Made by a program: the position numbers and the translations under genes
Assembly: GCA_041582875.1 (NCBI GenBank)
Contig: JBFHGX010000156.1
Span: 1-8,947 of the forward strand
Direction of reading: 5' to 3'
Source: UBA6244 sp041582875
GTDB taxonomy: Bacteria; Bacteroidota; Bacteroidia; Bacteroidales; F082
DNA: 8,947 nucleotides
Shown: positions 6,787 through 8,947 of the stretch, piece after piece
Layout of the letters: each line of letters begins with the position of its first letter
Numbering within the stretch: position 1 is the first letter of the stretch
Notes under the pieces: generated by a model
What the model saw: the letters and a program-made list of their open reading frames with translations, nothing else
What the model was told of the DNA's origin: nothing
Database searches by the model: none

Positions 6787-6817
6787 CAAAAATAATTTAA
6801 CCGTTAACTTTTCACAA
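6787..6817 (-). promoter_or_regulatory. Promoter of the FadL-SGNH operon
   Basis: On the minus strand TTG (6817-6815), a 20-bp spacer and TATTTTTG (6794-6787) match the Bacteroidota consensus TTG-N17-23-TAnnTTTG. This is the best promoter in the window. Transcription would begin near 6780, about 28 bases before the ATG at 6752. The spacer carries two GTTAA copies, 7 bp apart, which might be an operator. The promoter starts immediately after the ung stop codon, so the operon does not depend on ung readthrough. Confidence 0.7.
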
Positions 6818-7498
6818 TTAAAATAATTGCCAGTTAATTGTTTCTAACCCATTATTTTGCAGTATTTCGTTGGTTTTCGAAAAGTGTTTACAACCAAAAA
6901 AACCAGTATAGGCCGAAAGTGGAGAAGGATGAGCCGCCATTAAAACAAAATGTTTACGCGTATCTATCAGGCTCTTTTTTTGCTGAGCATGTTTACCCCA
7001 AAGCATAAAAACAATTCCTGCACGGTATTTTGAAATGACCTTTATTACCTCATCGGTAAAAGTCTCCCATCCTTTTCCAGCATGAGAAAATGCTTCAGAT
7101 TTCCTAACGGTCAAAGTGGTGTTGAGCAACAACACCCCTTGTTTAGCCCAACCAGTCAAGCTGCCTGAGGTCGGTGGAAGAATGCCAAGATCTTCATTAA
7201 GCTCCTTATAAATATTCCTGAGTGAGGGAGGCAACTTTATTCCATCGGGAACAGAAAAACACAATCCCTCTGCCTGACCTTCACCATGATAAGGATCCTG
7301 ACCCAAAATAACCACTTTTACACGAGCAAGTGGTGAATAATTAAAAGCTGCAAATATCTTATTTCCGGGTGGATAGATAATGTGACGCTGTTTTTCTTCC
7401 TTTAAAAATTGGGTCAAAGTACTAAAGTAAGGCTTATTGAACTCATCAAGAAGCGCCTCTTTCCAAGTTTCCTCTAATACAACCTTGATATTTGTCAT
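6818..7498 (-). CDS. ung: Uracil-DNA glycosylase (family 1)
   Basis: Ung removes uracil from DNA, leaving an abasic site and starting base-excision repair. The 226-residue product is the normal length (E. coli has 229). Key motifs are GQDPYH (66-71, catalytic Asp68 in the water-activating loop), LCFSVP (79-84, Phe81 stacking on uracil), LLLN (123-126, uracil-binding Asn126), WGKHAQQKK (167-175) and HPSPLSAYTGFFGCKHF (190-206, His190 and the minor-groove intercalation loop). The frame extends upstream to an ATG at 7534, but the extra MLFYYYHQLLFH is not family-like, so I placed the start at 7498 (MTNIKVVLEETW). It is divergent from the small lipoprotein gene. No terminator separates it from the downstream FadL operon, which has its own promoter, so readthrough is possible. 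Confidence 0.97.
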   Translation of the reverse strand: MTNIKVVLEETWKEALLDEFNKPYFSTLTQFLKEEKQRHIIYPPGNKIFAAFNYSPLARVKVVILGQDPYHGEGQAEGLCFSVPDGIKLPPSLRNIYKELNEDLGILPPTSGSLTGWAKQGVLLLNTTLTVRKSEAFSHAGKGWETFTDEVIKVISKYRAGIVFMLWGKHAQQKKSLIDTRKHFVLMAAHPSPLSAYTGFFGCKHFSKTNEILQNNGLETINWQLF

Positions 7499-7526
7499 AT
7501 GAAATAATAATTGATGGTAATAATAA

Positions 7527-7544
7527 AACAACAAAAATGTTGTT
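7527..7544. repeat. Short inverted repeat in the ung/lipoprotein divergent region
   Basis: AACAACA (7527-7533) and TGTTGTT (7538-7544) are perfect 7-bp arms around a 4-base AAAA loop. The repeat lies 29 bp upstream of the ung start and 58 bp upstream of the lipoprotein start. It could be an operator or mRNA hairpin, but its A/T content makes chance possible. Confidence 0.35.
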
Positions 7545-7602
7545 ATTTAATCAAATTCTGCTTTTCTTTGTCGAAAGCTAACTATGTTTATTCAGTAAAG
7601 TT

Positions 7603-7731
7603 ATGAAAAAAATTATCGTCCTGATATCAACCGTTATACTTATCGCCTTATTCGCTAGTTCATGTAAATCATCCAACAAATGTGCAGCATATGGCGAGAC
7701 TCAAAAGTATCAAAAAGAAACCAGATATTAG
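7603..7731 (+). CDS. Very small lipoprotein (42 residues), function unknown
   Basis: ATG 7603 to TAG 7731 encodes 42 residues. The first 20 form a textbook lipoprotein signal (MKK, then a long hydrophobic run of Ile/Val/Leu) ending in lipobox ASSC with Cys21. The mature part is only 22 residues: CKSSNKCAAYGETQKYQKE plus three more. The Cys-Ala-Ala-Tyr-Gly patch (27-31), followed by a polar Gln/Lys/Tyr tail, resembles short C-P/A-A-Y lipoproteins I recall from other Bacteroidota, but I cannot name a family. The signal peptide is too good to be a random frame. It lies 69 bp before the outer-membrane protein gene on the same strand, with no clear promoter between, so the two may be co-transcribed and work together. 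An inverted repeat spans its stop codon. Standard gene callers may miss it because of its length. Confidence 0.75.
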   Translation: MKKIIVLISTVILIALFASSCKSSNKCAAYGETQKYQKETRY

Positions 7732-7745
7732 GTTTTTTCTGGTTT
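7718..7745 (+). repeat. Inverted repeat across the small lipoprotein stop codon
   Basis: AAACCAGA (7718-7725) and TCTGGTTT (7738-7745) form a perfect 8-bp stem with a 12-base loop that holds the TAG stop. A TTTT run (7743-7746) overlaps the end of the stem, so it could be a weak terminator or an mRNA-processing or stability hairpin between the lipoprotein and the next gene. The T run is too short for a confident terminator call. Confidence 0.4.
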
Positions 7746-7800
7746 TGGCAAGCCTTTTGTTGATATTTGGTGACTTCATCAAATAGAATCTTATTAAATT

Positions 7801-8574
7801 ATGTATTTACCGCGGAAAATATCGCTTACGATTGTACTTATATTTTCGGGTTTGTATATGATGGCGCAGTTTGATACTGAAGAAGTAGATACACTTGAAA
7901 ATCTAATTCTGTATAACAAACAAACCACGTATGGAATCACAGCACATAATTTGGGACTTGGTGTGAATTATAGAACAGGGAAACGGCTCTCCATTTTCAG
8001 AACAAGGATGCTAGAGCTGGAATTTGTGAGCATGAAGTCATACAAACAGATAAAACTCGTCAACTCATACTATGCCAATGCCCGTCGCTATGTTTATGGT
8101 AAGAGCAATGATGCTTTCTTTTTACGTGCTGGGGTAATTTGGAAAAAACTACTTAACAGAAAACCTTATTGGGGAGGAGTGGAAGTACGATTTATTTATG
8201 GAGGAGGCTTTGCACTCGGAATAGCTAAACCTTACTATTTATATGTAATCGAGGATCTTTCAGGAACTGGAACCAATGGAGTTTTGGTGATGGAGAAATA
8301 CGATCCGGAACAGCACACCAATTCAATTATTTATGGAAAAGCTCCTTTTTCCAAAGGGTTAGACGAAATATCATTGCACCCTGGAGTCTATTTTAAAAGT
8401 GGGCTGAATTTTGAATTTGGCGTGCGTAGTACTTCAATAAAATCGTTGGAGATCGGGGCATGTGTAGACATCCTGCCCACAGGCTTAACCATTATGGCGT
8501 CGCAGGGAGATCAATTTGCATTTCCTGGAATTTACCTCAGTTTTAGCTTTGGGAAGAGATACAACAAATACTAA
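7801..8574 (+). CDS. Predicted outer-membrane beta-barrel protein, function unknown
   Basis: The 257-residue product starts with a signal peptide (1-23; PRK, hydrophobic core, MMAQ). The mature chain has the alternating aromatic/polar strands of a small outer-membrane barrel and ends in YLSFSFGKRYNKY. Distinctive segments are MLELEFVSMKSYKQIK (70-85), RYVYGKSNDAFFLRAG (96-111), GGVEVRFIYGGGFALGIAKP (125-144) and YGKAPFSKGLDEISLHPGVY (178-197). I recognise this combination (E-x-E-x-V-S-M-K, V-Y-G-K, G-G-V-E-V, L-G-x-x-K-P) as that of a Bacteroidota-wide uncharacterised family, from memory and without a name. No catalytic motif is visible. It follows the 42-residue lipoprotein by 69 bp on the same strand, suggesting a lipoprotein/barrel pair. 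ATG 7801 is preferred because it gives a complete signal peptide. No terminator is visible after its stop. Confidence 0.85.
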   Translation: MYLPRKISLTIVLIFSGLYMMAQFDTEEVDTLENLILYNKQTTYGITAHNLGLGVNYRTGKRLSIFRTRMLELEFVSMKSYKQIKLVNSYYANARRYVYGKSNDAFFLRAGVIWKKLLNRKPYWGGVEVRFIYGGGFALGIAKPYYLYVIEDLSGTGTNGVLVMEKYDPEQHTNSIIYGKAPFSKGLDEISLHPGVYFKSGLNFEFGVRSTSIKSLEIGACVDILPTGLTIMASQGDQFAFPGIYLSFSFGKRYNKY

Positions 8575-8938
8575 TTTCCGGTGAACAGAAAGTCATCTGG
8601 AATGGCTTCTTTACTCCGTTAAACTTTTGAAACAGTACAGAACTATAAGGCAAACAGTCAAGCCACCTAGATTTTCAGTAAAACTACTTACTTGAACTTG
8701 GTTGCAAATTCTGAGTAGTATTTATAAACACAACACTTTAAGCACAAATTTTTTCTCAAAGAACTAACCCGACCGTACCAAATAAACCACAAGACATGTT
8801 TATAATTAGTGCCCGCAAGAAAACCATGATGTTTTCCCGGTGAGTTAGTAAAACGCAATCTGAATAAGCTGGATATTTTTTGGGTAATTGATCAATTTTA
8901 CTTTTGGGGTATTTCTCAGCCTTATTTTCCACTTTTAA
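8575..8938. other. Gene-poor right-hand region
   Basis: These 364 bp are AT-rich and contain no ORF with a start codon longer than about 25 codons. I find no tRNA and no strong terminator. A weak 6-bp inverted repeat, GAAAAC (8819-8824) and GTTTTC (8831-8836), and a promoter-like element at the right end are present. A leftward frame without stops runs from the window edge to 8756 (63 codons), which could be the end of a gene lying beyond the window or chance. Confidence 0.5.
8880..8906 (+). promoter_or_regulatory. Candidate promoter before the right edge
   Basis: TACTTTTG (8899-8906) matches TAnnTTTG, with TTG (8880-8882) 16 bp upstream, just short of the usual spacing. The ATG at 8939 follows the -7 element by 32 bp, nearly the same as the arrangement in front of ddl. 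Confidence 0.4.
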
Positions 8939-8947
8939 ATGGCAAAA
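8939..8947 (+). CDS. Possible start of a rightward gene (three codons visible)
   Basis: ATG-GCA-AAA (Met-Ala-Lys) begins at 8939 and is cut by the window edge. The only support is its position behind a promoter-like element, so nothing can be said about the product. A competing leftward open frame covers the same bases. Confidence 0.25.

Noticed and set aside
7499..7534. Extended ung start at 7534
   Set aside because: The 12 added residues (MLFYYYHQLLFH) are low-complexity and absent from Ung proteins. The extension also runs into an inverted repeat in the intergenic region.
8575..8938. tRNA, small RNA or attachment site in the right-hand gap
   Set aside because: I found no cloverleaf, CCA end, strong hairpin with T run, or direct repeat there.

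Overview
The window is about 9 kb of low-GC DNA from a member of the Bacteroidota, probably a free-living or marine relative of the Bacteroidales/Marinilabiliales (the phylum is well supported, the order is a guess). The evidence is a stand-alone PASTA protein near ddl, a secreted protein of the type exported by type IX secretion, a FadL-like porin next to a GDSL lipoprotein, several tiny lipoproteins, and repeated copies of the Bacteroidota -7 promoter element TAnnTTTG with almost no Shine-Dalgarno sequences. I see no mobile element, CRISPR array, tRNA or rRNA. It reads as ordinary chromosomal core with some poorly characterised envelope genes.

Left part (1-3091). A leftward pair encodes a membrane-anchored three-PASTA protein (800-1657) and, overlapping it by 11 bases, a large secreted protein that runs off the left edge (1-810). 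A 453-bp divergent intergenic region separates this pair from rightward ddl (D-alanine--D-alanine ligase, 2111-3091). PASTA domains and Ddl both point to peptidoglycan.

Middle (3097-6817). A leftward rdgB/HAM1-type nucleotide-sanitising pyrophosphatase converges on ddl with only 5 bp between the stop codons. It is divergent from a small cysteine-rich lipoprotein (3798-4085); identical TACTTTTG -7 elements sit back to back between the two. A strong bidirectional terminator (4099-4130) then separates the lipoprotein from a leftward two-gene operon: a FadL/TodX-type outer-membrane channel followed 18 bp later by an SGNH/GDSL hydrolase lipoprotein. A nearly ideal Bacteroidota promoter (TTG-N20-TATTTTTG) lies just in front of the operon, immediately after the ung stop codon. 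The pair looks like a surface esterase working with a channel for hydrophobic products.

Right part (6818-8947). Leftward ung (uracil-DNA glycosylase) is divergent from a 42-residue lipoprotein (7603-7731), too short for most gene callers, and a 257-residue predicted outer-membrane protein of unknown function (7801-8574). The last ~370 bp hold no complete gene. A promoter-like element and an ATG at 8939 may begin another rightward gene, but a stop-free leftward frame also enters from the edge, so this end is unresolved.

The most useful leads are the FadL + SGNH lipoprotein operon, the tiny lipoprotein + outer-membrane protein pair, and the cysteine-patterned 95-residue lipoprotein. None can be called a new system from sequence alone.
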